IMG/VR virus record: IMGVR_UViG_3300042519_004024 | Span: 149,925-213,924 of that record | Source of the DNA: a virus | Direction: 5' to 3' (one strand) | DNA length: 64,000 nucleotides | In this document: positions 8,295-16,490 of the stretch, piece after piece | Numbering within the stretch: the first letter of the stretch is position 1 | Layout: the number at the start of each line of letters is the position of its first letter | Made by a program: the position numbers and the translations under genes | The notes under the pieces: model-generated | Told to the model about the DNA's origin: nothing | Databases searched by the model: none | The model's input: only the letters and a program-made list of their open reading frames with translations

Positions 8295-8951
8295 TCAAAA
8301 CGTTTGTTCGTCGTTTTCGTTGTAATTATTGAATGTTTTTTTAACTTCGTTTGGTGAAAAATTCTCAACTTCATCTGATGTTAGAATATATTCATTTTTA
8401 CCTGTTTCTTCCATCTCATCTTTTTTGTCATCAAAAAAATCAGTTAGTTTTTGATTGTATGGATAAGAATCTAATGATCTTAACATTAATTTTTCTTCAG
8501 GTGTTTTTTCTCTATATCTATCAAATTTAGTTTCTAATGAATTTATCTTATCCATTATACTATCCATGTGTTGTAGTTTTTTTTCTAAATCATCTAATTT
8601 AGTAAAAATCCCATCCATGAATTCGTCTTGTTTTGCTTTAATGTCCTGTTGTGCGGTAACTAAATCTGTGATGTCAACTTCCTCTGTTTCAGCATCACCT
8701 TCTTTGTCGTCAGTCACTTCTTCAACATCAGGATCATTTTCAACATCTATTGGTTCAGGTATTGGTGCTCCCGCTGCAGGTGCATCTCCTCCTGCCGCAG
8801 GTGGCGGTGGTACATCTCCCCCCGCTGCCGGTGGTGGCGGTGGAGCATCTCCTCCTGCCGGTGGTGGCGGTGGAGCGTCTTGTTCATTTATATAAGAATT
8901 AATATTATTAAATCTTCTTAATTCCTCTAAAATTTTATTATCTATACTCAT
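8295..8951 (-). CDS. Pro/Gly/Ala-repeat protein with coiled coil, function unknown
   Basis: 218 aa. After an N-terminal helix (about 1-23) come repeats of PPPPPAGGD / PPPPPAAGGD / PPPPAAGGD (about 26-65), then an acidic stretch (about 65-95) and a predicted coiled coil (QQDIKAKQDEFMDGIFTKLD onward, about 105-150). The C-terminus is charged and polar. The flexible Pro-rich linker joined to a coiled coil suggests a structural or assembly role, and its place after baseplate genes with a terminator behind it supports a late virion-related function. The repeat makes a local GC-rich patch (about 8770-8880) in AT-rich DNA. I do not recognise a named family. Confidence 0.75.
   Translation of the reverse strand: MSIDNKILEELRRFNNINSYINEQDAPPPPPAGGDAPPPPPAAGGDVPPPPAAGGDAPAAGAPIPEPIDVENDPDVEEVTDDKEGDAETEEVDITDLVTAQQDIKAKQDEFMDGIFTKLDDLEKKLQHMDSIMDKINSLETKFDRYREKTPEEKLMLRSLDSYPYNQKLTDFFDDKKDEMEETGKNEYILTSDEVENFSPNEVKKTFNNYNENDEQTF
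8770..8880 (-). repeat. GC-rich Pro-Gly-Ala-Asp coding tandem repeat
   Basis: Imperfect tandem repeats of about 27-30 nt encoding PPPP(P)A(A)GGDA units in the 218-aa protein. The local GC content is far above the surroundings. Such tracts can expand and contract by slippage. Confidence 0.75.
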
Positions 8952-8964
8952 TTTTTTTAGTTTT

Positions 8965-9192
8965 TTAACCGTTTAATAATGTTTTAACACCTGCTGGTGT
9001 CTCGACTCTTAATGTTCTATTAGTTTTAACGGTGTTGTCAAATCTTTCTATTAAACCGTCTTTCATTCTTATTGTATAACAGTCACCTGTATCTAGATCA
9101 CAAACTTGTTTGTGATCGGCATCTATTTGTTTTTCAGACACTCTAGTGTCTTTTCTCAAATAATCATCTAATAAATTTTTAACGTTACTCAT
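8965..9192 (-). CDS. Small unknown protein
   Basis: 75 aa. It starts MSNVKNLLDDYLRKDTRV, and its centre CDLDTGDCYTIRMKDGLIER has two cysteines six residues apart. The C-terminal half looks like a small beta-barrel (TLRVETPAGVKTLLNG). I do not recognise the family. It lies between the giant baseplate gene (26 nt upstream) and the Pro-rich gene (13 nt downstream) and has its own TATTTAT motif 15 nt before the ATG, so late expression and a role in or near the virion are likely by context only. Confidence 0.7.
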   Translation of the reverse strand: MSNVKNLLDDYLRKDTRVSEKQIDADHKQVCDLDTGDCYTIRMKDGLIERFDNTVKTNRTLRVETPAGVKTLLNG

Positions 9193-9207
9193 ATTTTTAT
9201 TTTTTAT

Positions 9208-9214
9208 ATAAATA
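9208..9214 (-). promoter_or_regulatory. Putative late promoter motif
   Basis: TATTTAT on the minus strand within ATATTTATATAAAAAATAAA, 15 nt upstream of the ATG of the 75-aa gene. Confidence 0.5.
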
Positions 9215-9218
9215 TATC

Positions 9219-12200
9219 TTAATTAGGATTAAGTACAAAATATTCGTAATATTCTGTAAAAACAACAACGTAATCATTATAAGTATTGATAACACCACTA
9301 CTTACATTATTAACAACTTCATTTTTAATTTCTTCTGCAGTTAGTGGTGGCGGTCCAAAAGCCACAGGAGTGTCCCAAGTAGTTAAATACAATTGTGATA
9401 ACGCTTTACCATATTGTTTATATTCATTTGTATCGGGGTTTATAGTTTTTAGTGATTCTATAAGTGGTACCATAGATTGATAGAATGATACCATAAAACT
9501 ACTAGATGTAGTATTTTCAGTAAAACTAGCAAATACTCTGGATGTTCCAGCAACATCAACACATGTTTGTTCTTTTAGGTAAGTGTCCAAACTTCCATTG
9601 TGTTTAGTCTCTGTTGATATCTCGTAAAAATTATTATTAATACTATTCAATTCTGTTGTTACCGGATCGTAAGAATTTAATGGTCTTGTTAACGCAATAC
9701 CTAAAAGTAATGTCCTTAATCTACTATCATTTGTTACTGATTTTATTATTGGTATAATTTCCTCTAAAGAGAATGGTGTTCGTTTAACTTCAACAAATGG
9801 TAATGTTGTGTATTTAGTTATTTCTCTACACTTATCTAAACCTGTTTTTGTTACCGTTATTGTTGGGTCAGTATTAACAAGTGTTTCTTTTTTTATTTCC
9901 TCATCAGTTTTTGTTTTCTTAATTTTTTCTTTATATGATTGTAGAATTTTTTGATTTACATTAATCAACAAATTATCAACATTTGGTAAACTATATTTTG
10001 GGATTCTTGTTCCTTTAAATTTAGTGGTAAATCCGTTTTCTGAAATGTTATGATCAACTTCATAAATCCAATATGGACCATAAAATAATGGTACGTGCCT
10101 TAAAACAAAATACATTGTTGGTTGTATCATAGCATTACCCATAGACTCGACCCCACAACTATAAGACCTAGATTTATAAATACTATACATCGATACTGAT
10201 TGTTGGGCAACTTTATCTCCAGACACCGAACCACCAATATCCGCAAACACTTTAAAAGACTCTGAAGTATTTTTCATTTCAGACATATCTAAATCTAAAT
10301 TTTTAAACATGTTCTGATTTTGTATACCAAAATCAACACTAAACCCAACTACTTTGTTTGTTTTAGAGTAATCCCTATTAGGGTCAGAAATTCTTAATGG
10401 GTTGTCAGGCATTCTTAAATCAAAACTATCATCATCAAATCTAATAAAAGAGTTTTCTTTTGGTTTTGGGTATTCTGAAGGATTACCCATGTAAAGACAT
10501 AAAAACTTAGGACTTGATTTTGTATAATCCACTTCTAGATATGTTCCAAACATTGAGTTGGGTATTTCAATATCTATTGGTTGTCCGTTTTTAACTGCCG
10601 ATTGTATACCATAAAAATTTATATATGCAGGCATTGGGAAAAACATAAACTGATTATCACCTAATATGTTGCTAACTAATGTCATCAAATTCATATCAGG
10701 GTTGTTTGTTGTGTCCATTCTTTTTATAACTTTATCTATGTCAACAACGTATGTATCACCAATATCACTATTAGCCCTATCCATAAATAAAAAGTCTTCA
10801 AACAAGGTTACATATTTTAAATCAGACCCTGCAATCCATTTATCATTAAACGCCTTTAATGTATTATAAAGGGTTAATTTACCAACATCTCCAGTTACGG
10901 CATTTGTTGTATTATTATTTACAGTAATATTACTTAAGTTTTTATTTAAATTTAAAAAAGTTTGGTTTAATATTTTTTCTTGTATTGATTTTTGATCAGT
11001 TAAATACTGATTTATTAATGTTGTAAACGTTTGTTTATTTAAATTAGAATCTTCTAATTTTTTCTGCGAATATAATCTTATTAATGGGTACGTCAGTATT
11101 ATATTGTCAGATGTAAATTCAATATCATTATCAATAAAAAAATCTGCAACCGTCGATTTTGGTGTTCCCGGTAATGGTATAGTTGTTTGTGGTTGGGTTA
11201 CAGGTAATTGTTGTTGTACTGTTTGTGTTTGTTGTGGTTGTGGTTGTTGTAAACAATTTGAAGTTAATATCTCATTAGTAACACAAACAACCGCAGCATT
11301 AGGTTCACCAACATAATTATCATCATCAAAATCTAACGTATATGTTTTAATCGCATTTGCAGATTGATTTTGATTAACAGGATTAAAAGTTGAGGTATTT
11401 GCAATTTTTCTTGCACAAAACTGTACTCCGTTAGGAATATTAAATTCTTCAACTTCAAGATAGTAAACTTCTCCTTCTAAATATGTTGTACCTGTACCTA
11501 CAACGTTTGAAATAACATTATTTGGTATTACAACATTGAATATTTCATTTGAATTGCAACAACTTTGAAAAGTATAATGTGTTGATGGTGGTATAGTTAC
11601 ATTTGTAGTGGATGTAGGTGGTACCACAGTTGTTGCCAAAGGTGTAGCCGTTGGCGGTGTTGATGGGAATACGGGACTTGGTTGCCCTGGATAGTCAACT
11701 CCGGCAATCGATGAAAACCCTAAATATGTTCTTAATGTATTCCAAGCATCTTGGTTTTGAGTAACACTTTGTAGTAACGTAACATTTGTACCGTCACCAG
11801 GTAATGTTCCTTTTACGTATGGTTTAAATTCGTATTTATCAAATTCAGGGACAAACTCTTTAAGATTAGAAAACGAATTAAATAACCTTCTGTCAAAATT
11901 TCCTGGATTTCCTAATTTTAAAACACAATCAAAATTTAAAAATTCTTTTAAAGATGAGGTAAATGTTAATATCTGTTTTTGTCCTAATGTTTTACCATCA
12001 ACGTCCTCGTTAACAAAAGTAATACCTGTTTTATTAACTAAAAATAAATTAAGTATTTGACTGTATAATCTTTTTTGTGCGGAATTCGCAATTTTATTAC
12101 TTGACGTATAAGATGGATCAATTATCTCGTCTTTTAAAATTAAATTTTTAGAAAGTGGCTTATAATTACAAAACCCAATAAATTGTTCTTCAAACTTATC

Positions 12201-15200
12201 AAGGATTTCCGGTGTAAAAATTGCAAATATTTCTTCAATAGAAGAATACTCGGATTGTGCGGATTTTAAATCAAAAGGCGTTTGTTCGTCAGTATTTAAT
12301 TTTATAGCCTTTAAATACTGTGTAGGTGCCGGTTTTACTATTAATGAATTATCAAAATATCCAAAATGCGATGATGCCCATAAACTTCTTACAGAACCAT
12401 TGTAAACTGATTTATTATTAAATAATTCTTTTGTTAATATGTTATTTGGATTAACAGATTCATATATTGACTGATCTATTGGGATACCCCCCATAGATGG
12501 GAACAACATCATAAATTGTTGTGTTGTTGCACTTAATTCCGCATAACTATAGTAGTTTGTTTTTTGTAAAGATCTATTTGGGTTTGATGTATCAAATCCA
12601 AAGTTTAGATAAGTGTTTGATTGATTATTTTTACCTAACCTAAAATTATTTTGATTATATATGTTTTGAAAATTAGTTGTCGTATAACCAGTTAATAAAT
12701 CTTTACCTTCAATAAAATTATAAACCGCATTAATTACTTTAGGGTAAAATCCCGTACCTATATAGTCTTTAGATTGTAATGAAGGTAATGGGAAATTTTC
12801 AGTTTTTTGTAAAAGTACAGTTTGATTGTTACCACTATAATCAGGAATTATGTATTGTAATGTGGATGCTGAAGTTGCCGGATCATACGCACCAATATAG
12901 TCAAAATTTTTCCAAACAGAATCTAAAATATCAACCCCATCATTTACAAATTTTTTATATCTATACCAAATAGAACCATATTTTAATACCCAAGCATATG
13001 GTACTTGATGTATTGATGAATATTTTTTTAGTGTGGACGCCAAATAATCTAAATCAGTATATGAACCATTATCAATAGATTTAATTTTTTCTTTTGTTGT
13101 GATTAATGGTAATGAATTTAAATATAAGTAACCTAAAGTGGTAAATGCATTATCTGTGTTTGTTTTATTATCCTCAACACCTTTAATAAGTGCATTTACA
13201 AAATATGGTGTGTTTAATAATGAAGTTGTCTGTATTTGTGTACCAACATTACCAGAATATGAATTACCGTAATTGATATAACTTTCTGTTGGGTAAAAAT
13301 CTTTTATTTTTCTATCTTGATAGAAACTCTTAAGTATTAATTGATTGTTTATTGGTGCATTTAACGTTGATACGTAAGGTTGGTTTGCGGTTTCTAAAAT
13401 CCTAAAATCACTTAAAAGAGATAACTTTTGGTATTTTTCAGTTTCATTTATTCTTGCAATAGTTTTTTTATCATCTAAATAAATAAAGGTTTTTGTTGTA
13501 TCGTTGAATTGTTCTAAACTACTAACAGTATTACCGTTAGATGTGTTACCACTAATCCAATTTATATCAGTAAAAGGGTATGTATCTAAAAAATTCATTT
13601 TAGATGATTCGGTACTCTCTAAATATTCTTTTAGATTATTTGCCAATTCTAAATCAGAAGATATTTTAATGGATCTATTAGAAATTGTATCAATACTATA
13701 TATGTCGTTAGTAGTTTTTAATAAATTATCAATATATTCTGTCTTATATTTACTTCTAATATATGTTTGCCAACTTTCACCATTCCCGTCGTTTGATATT
13801 TTTTTAAGGTATGCGATAAAACTATTATAATCAAACTTATAATTTTTTAATATTTGGTTTAGTTCTATACTATTACCTACTGAGTTTTCAATATTTTTAC
13901 TTTCAATATTACCATAAAACTTATCTATTTGTTTTTTTGATATTTCATCATTAATAAATTTAGTATAAAATGACGATAGGTATGTTCTTTCAAATAATTC
14001 ATAAAAAAATGGTATAGCCCCTAAATCTTGATACGGAGTTGTTTTAAATGGAAATTCTATAGCATTTGCCGAAACATATTTACTATAATCGGAAGGATTA
14101 TTATAAACATTAGAACTAACCGGTTTTGACGTTTCAGTAGTACCTTTTAAGTATGCCTCAACAAATCCTATTTCAGGCCATAATCTATAATCATACCCTT
14201 TTGTTTGTTGTATTACTTTAGCATCACCAGGATATTGTATAGTATAAACTTCTCTACCGTCTTTTTGTTTTTCTTTAACAAAATATAACGGCCAAGGGTA
14301 AACCACATTATCTTTATTTAATTCACCGCTAGATGTTTGCAAAGTTCTCAAGGCATCCACTGAAAAGTTTTTTTCGGGTGGTATTACCGCAAGTAGTCTT
14401 GATGGGTCATTCCTAACGTCCCACGCCGATTCGTGAACTTCTTCCATTAACCTATAAAATGCATCTGCACCTGCAAAAATAATTGCAAAAACATTCCTTA
14501 TTGTTGGTTTAAACCCTAACCCACCTTCACTTGGATTTTTTAAAGCCCTGTCCGCCAATACTTGAGATAAAATGTTTTCTATCTCTTCTTCATTAGTTTG
14601 TAGTGATTTTTCAGCATCGTCTATATCATCCAAAAAACTATTTGGTACATAAGTTGAGTCTGCAACAATTTTATCACCAAAAACAAAATAGGTTACATTA
14701 TCTTCAACCCACTCACCTTTTTCATTTAAAACCTTTTCTTTTAGTAGTTTATTTTTATCTTCATCTAATTTGAATTTTTCAAATTCCTTTATTCCATTTT
14801 CAGTAGATAAGTCTACAGGTTTGTTAAACCTATAAAAAAAAGTATTTTTTAAATCTTCATCATTATTAATCCAAGACTCAAAATCTAATTTTTTTAACAC
14901 ATCACTTTTATCTTTTATTTTTAATGGTATTTCTCTTTTACCTCCTTTACCAAAAGTTGCGTTATCGTTTAATTTTTTAATGTAATATGTTATTCTTTCA
15001 TTAATTTTTGTTTTGTAGTCTTCTTTTGTCTGATCTTGTATATCTTTTTTAAATGGATAATAAATTAATTTTTGATTTCCACTTACATAAAAACTACTTT
15101 TATCTAAAAACTTATCTAATGAATTAGTGTACACACTTTTTCTTAACCCCGCTAATGAATCTCTATAATCTTGTATATCATTTAGTTGGGTGAAGTCCCC

Positions 15201-16181
15201 CTTTTTTTCTGCGTCTTTTTGTAGTTTAGAAGTATATCCATCTACTCTTTGTTTAAATTCGTCTATTGATAATTGTGGGAAATTTTGTGGTATTAACCCT
15301 TTTCTTTTATATATCTCATAAACCTCATCTAATTTTTGTCTGCCCTTATATGTGTTTATTGTTTGTACAGTACTGTTATTATTATTCTTATAGGTTATTT
15401 CAGTGTTATACATTTTAGGTGCCGTAACAGCATATTGTAAAGGAGTATCAAATAAAAGTGCCGTAAATTTACCGACAAGTTTTAAACTTATATCATAATT
15501 TCCTGTGTTAGCATCAAATCTAGCATTAAAAGATAATAAAGACAAACGATATCTAATCGCCTTCCCGTAATAACCTTTTAATGTTAAATAAAATAAAGGG
15601 TATGGAAAATTAAAAAATGCAGAGTATATTGAATTTTCCCCCTGTTCAAATAAAGCCCTCCCTTGAATATCAGTCATTTCAATATTAACTTCAGGTACTC
15701 CAGTTCCTTTTATATTAACTCTTATTGACTTAATACCTAACATTTGGGTATCTTCGTACTTAGCGACAGAGTTTTTAAATCTAGGTTTACCGTCTATTGT
15801 TACTATTTCTTCGGTTTTTTGATTTGCACCTTTACCTAATCTTGATTCAAACCCCGTTAGTTGATCCGACCAACTCGTATCAAATGCGGTTTTACCTTTT
15901 GGCTTTAAAAAGTTAATTTTTAAATCTTCTTCACCACCAAAAACAGTCGCTATGGTGGTATTGACAACGGGAGAGTCAAAAGTCTCACCAATAGCCAATT
16001 TTGTTCTTGGTATAATAAATGTTTCTAAATTTGCATAATAAACCAAGTCTTCGTGATCTACAAGTCTTGGTGCTCGTAAATTATTTGCGTCGTAAATCTC
16101 ATTAGGGTTTACAACGATAATGTTATCATACTCAGTTTCGACGTATATTTTTTTTGTTTGTTTTAATCTCTTATCTGCCAT
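9219..16181 (-). CDS. Giant baseplate structural protein (hub/wedge type)
   Basis: 2320 aa from the ATG at 16181 (MADKRLKQTKKIYVETEY). An earlier in-frame ATG at 16232 lies deep inside the upstream gp53-like gene and is less likely. The N-terminal 250 residues include KGTGVPEVNIEMTDIQGR, FFNFPYPLFYLTLKGYYGKA and NYDISLKLVGKFTALLFD, a pattern typical of large myophage baseplate proteins. Near the C-terminus MIQPTMYFVLRHVPLFYGPY and WIYEVDHNISENGFTTKFKG resemble hub-type domains. The last 200 residues (GIALTRPLNS, NNFYEI) loosely recall peptidoglycan-hydrolase folds but show no sure catalytic residues. Pro/Thr- and Gln/Pro-rich linkers flank a Cys-containing insert (about 11160-11660). Role: baseplate; precise T4 counterpart unclear. 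Confidence 0.7.
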   Translation of the reverse strand: MADKRLKQTKKIYVETEYDNIIVVNPNEIYDANNLRAPRLVDHEDLVYYANLETFIIPRTKLAIGETFDSPVVNTTIATVFGGEEDLKINFLKPKGKTAFDTSWSDQLTGFESRLGKGANQKTEEIVTIDGKPRFKNSVAKYEDTQMLGIKSIRVNIKGTGVPEVNIEMTDIQGRALFEQGENSIYSAFFNFPYPLFYLTLKGYYGKAIRYRLSLLSFNARFDANTGNYDISLKLVGKFTALLFDTPLQYAVTAPKMYNTEITYKNNNNSTVQTINTYKGRQKLDEVYEIYKRKGLIPQNFPQLSIDEFKQRVDGYTSKLQKDAEKKGDFTQLNDIQDYRDSLAGLRKSVYTNSLDKFLDKSSFYVSGNQKLIYYPFKKDIQDQTKEDYKTKINERITYYIKKLNDNATFGKGGKREIPLKIKDKSDVLKKLDFESWINNDEDLKNTFFYRFNKPVDLSTENGIKEFEKFKLDEDKNKLLKEKVLNEKGEWVEDNVTYFVFGDKIVADSTYVPNSFLDDIDDAEKSLQTNEEEIENILSQVLADRALKNPSEGGLGFKPTIRNVFAIIFAGADAFYRLMEEVHESAWDVRNDPSRLLAVIPPEKNFSVDALRTLQTSSGELNKDNVVYPWPLYFVKEKQKDGREVYTIQYPGDAKVIQQTKGYDYRLWPEIGFVEAYLKGTTETSKPVSSNVYNNPSDYSKYVSANAIEFPFKTTPYQDLGAIPFFYELFERTYLSSFYTKFINDEISKKQIDKFYGNIESKNIENSVGNSIELNQILKNYKFDYNSFIAYLKKISNDGNGESWQTYIRSKYKTEYIDNLLKTTNDIYSIDTISNRSIKISSDLELANNLKEYLESTESSKMNFLDTYPFTDINWISGNTSNGNTVSSLEQFNDTTKTFIYLDDKKTIARINETEKYQKLSLLSDFRILETANQPYVSTLNAPINNQLILKSFYQDRKIKDFYPTESYINYGNSYSGNVGTQIQTTSLLNTPYFVNALIKGVEDNKTNTDNAFTTLGYLYLNSLPLITTKEKIKSIDNGSYTDLDYLASTLKKYSSIHQVPYAWVLKYGSIWYRYKKFVNDGVDILDSVWKNFDYIGAYDPATSASTLQYIIPDYSGNNQTVLLQKTENFPLPSLQSKDYIGTGFYPKVINAVYNFIEGKDLLTGYTTTNFQNIYNQNNFRLGKNNQSNTYLNFGFDTSNPNRSLQKTNYYSYAELSATTQQFMMLFPSMGGIPIDQSIYESVNPNNILTKELFNNKSVYNGSVRSLWASSHFGYFDNSLIVKPAPTQYLKAIKLNTDEQTPFDLKSAQSEYSSIEEIFAIFTPEILDKFEEQFIGFCNYKPLSKNLILKDEIIDPSYTSSNKIANSAQKRLYSQILNLFLVNKTGITFVNEDVDGKTLGQKQILTFTSSLKEFLNFDCVLKLGNPGNFDRRLFNSFSNLKEFVPEFDKYEFKPYVKGTLPGDGTNVTLLQSVTQNQDAWNTLRTYLGFSSIAGVDYPGQPSPVFPSTPPTATPLATTVVPPTSTTNVTIPPSTHYTFQSCCNSNEIFNVVIPNNVISNVVGTGTTYLEGEVYYLEVEEFNIPNGVQFCARKIANTSTFNPVNQNQSANAIKTYTLDFDDDNYVGEPNAAVVCVTNEILTSNCLQQPQPQQTQTVQQQLPVTQPQTTIPLPGTPKSTVADFFIDNDIEFTSDNIILTYPLIRLYSQKKLEDSNLNKQTFTTLINQYLTDQKSIQEKILNQTFLNLNKNLSNITVNNNTTNAVTGDVGKLTLYNTLKAFNDKWIAGSDLKYVTLFEDFLFMDRANSDIGDTYVVDIDKVIKRMDTTNNPDMNLMTLVSNILGDNQFMFFPMPAYINFYGIQSAVKNGQPIDIEIPNSMFGTYLEVDYTKSSPKFLCLYMGNPSEYPKPKENSFIRFDDDSFDLRMPDNPLRISDPNRDYSKTNKVVGFSVDFGIQNQNMFKNLDLDMSEMKNTSESFKVFADIGGSVSGDKVAQQSVSMYSIYKSRSYSCGVESMGNAMIQPTMYFVLRHVPLFYGPYWIYEVDHNISENGFTTKFKGTRIPKYSLPNVDNLLINVNQKILQSYKEKIKKTKTDEEIKKETLVNTDPTITVTKTGLDKCREITKYTTLPFVEVKRTPFSLEEIIPIIKSVTNDSRLRTLLLGIALTRPLNSYDPVTTELNSINNNFYEISTETKHNGSLDTYLKEQTCVDVAGTSRVFASFTENTTSSSFMVSFYQSMVPLIESLKTINPDTNEYKQYGKALSQLYLTTWDTPVAFGPPPLTAEEIKNEVVNNVSSGVINTYNDYVVVFTEYYEYFVLNPN
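11160..11660 (-). other. Linker-flanked Cys-rich insert domain within the giant baseplate protein
   Basis: In the 2320-aa protein a Pro/Thr linker (TPPTATPLATTVVPPTSTT) precedes a domain of about 110 residues with Cys-Cys near its start (FQSCCNSNEIFNVVIP) and further cysteines (VQFCARKI, AAVVCVTNEI, TSNC). A Gln/Pro linker (QQPQPQQTQTVQQQLPVTQP) follows. The arrangement looks like a mobile, surface-exposed module inserted between structural domains. No function is assigned. Confidence 0.6.
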
Positions 16182-16488
16182 AATAAAAAATATGTGTATC
16201 CAATGCAGATTTGTAGTCTTGCAGTGCCGCAACTAGCGGAAAAGGTATAACTAATATTGTTCCATCAGGTATATTTGTTTCCAAACCACCATAAAGCGGA
16301 TTTGCCATCATAATTAACCAACCAAAATAAGGTGCTCCGTATTTTTCATAACTTATCTTATCCAATCTACTTTGATTTTTTCTATACACATATCTTTGAT
16401 CCGAAGACCTTAGTGGTAAGTTTAAGAATGGTACTACCGTTTGTTTACCATTTATTAAAAAGTTTTGGTATCTATCGTAATATTGCAT
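16171..16488 (-). CDS. gp53: Baseplate wedge protein gp53-like (LysM-like fold)
   Basis: 105 aa. YVYRKNQSRLDKISYEKYGAPYFGWLIMMANP followed by NIPDGTILVIPFP is the recurring pattern of short myophage wedge proteins of the T4 gp53 type: a LysM-like motif with repetitive-path LDKI-YG-W-I-N and a terminal IPDGT-L-IP. These proteins link wedge pieces around the baseplate. The gene overlaps the start of the giant baseplate gene by 11 nt and follows the 2129-aa gene with only 2 nt between, so the three are translationally coupled. T4 gp53 is longer (196 aa), so this is a minimal version. Confidence 0.75.
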   Translation of the reverse strand: MQYYDRYQNFLINGKQTVVPFLNLPLRSSDQRYVYRKNQSRLDKISYEKYGAPYFGWLIMMANPLYGGLETNIPDGTILVIPFPLVAALQDYKSALDTHIFYYGR

Positions 16489-16490
16489 TA

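Noticed and set aside
8770-8880. GC-rich patch as a foreign insertion
   Set aside because: Fully explained by Pro/Gly/Ala-rich codons in frame with the 218-aa protein.
13504-13830. 108-aa plus-strand open frame inside the 2320-aa gene
   Set aside because: Antisense shadow of AT-rich coding DNA, no motif, and no start context of its own.
16182-16232. Upstream ATG for the giant baseplate protein
   Set aside because: Would begin MRHCKTTNLHWIHIFFI, lying inside the gp53-like gene. MADKRLKQ at 16181 fits better.
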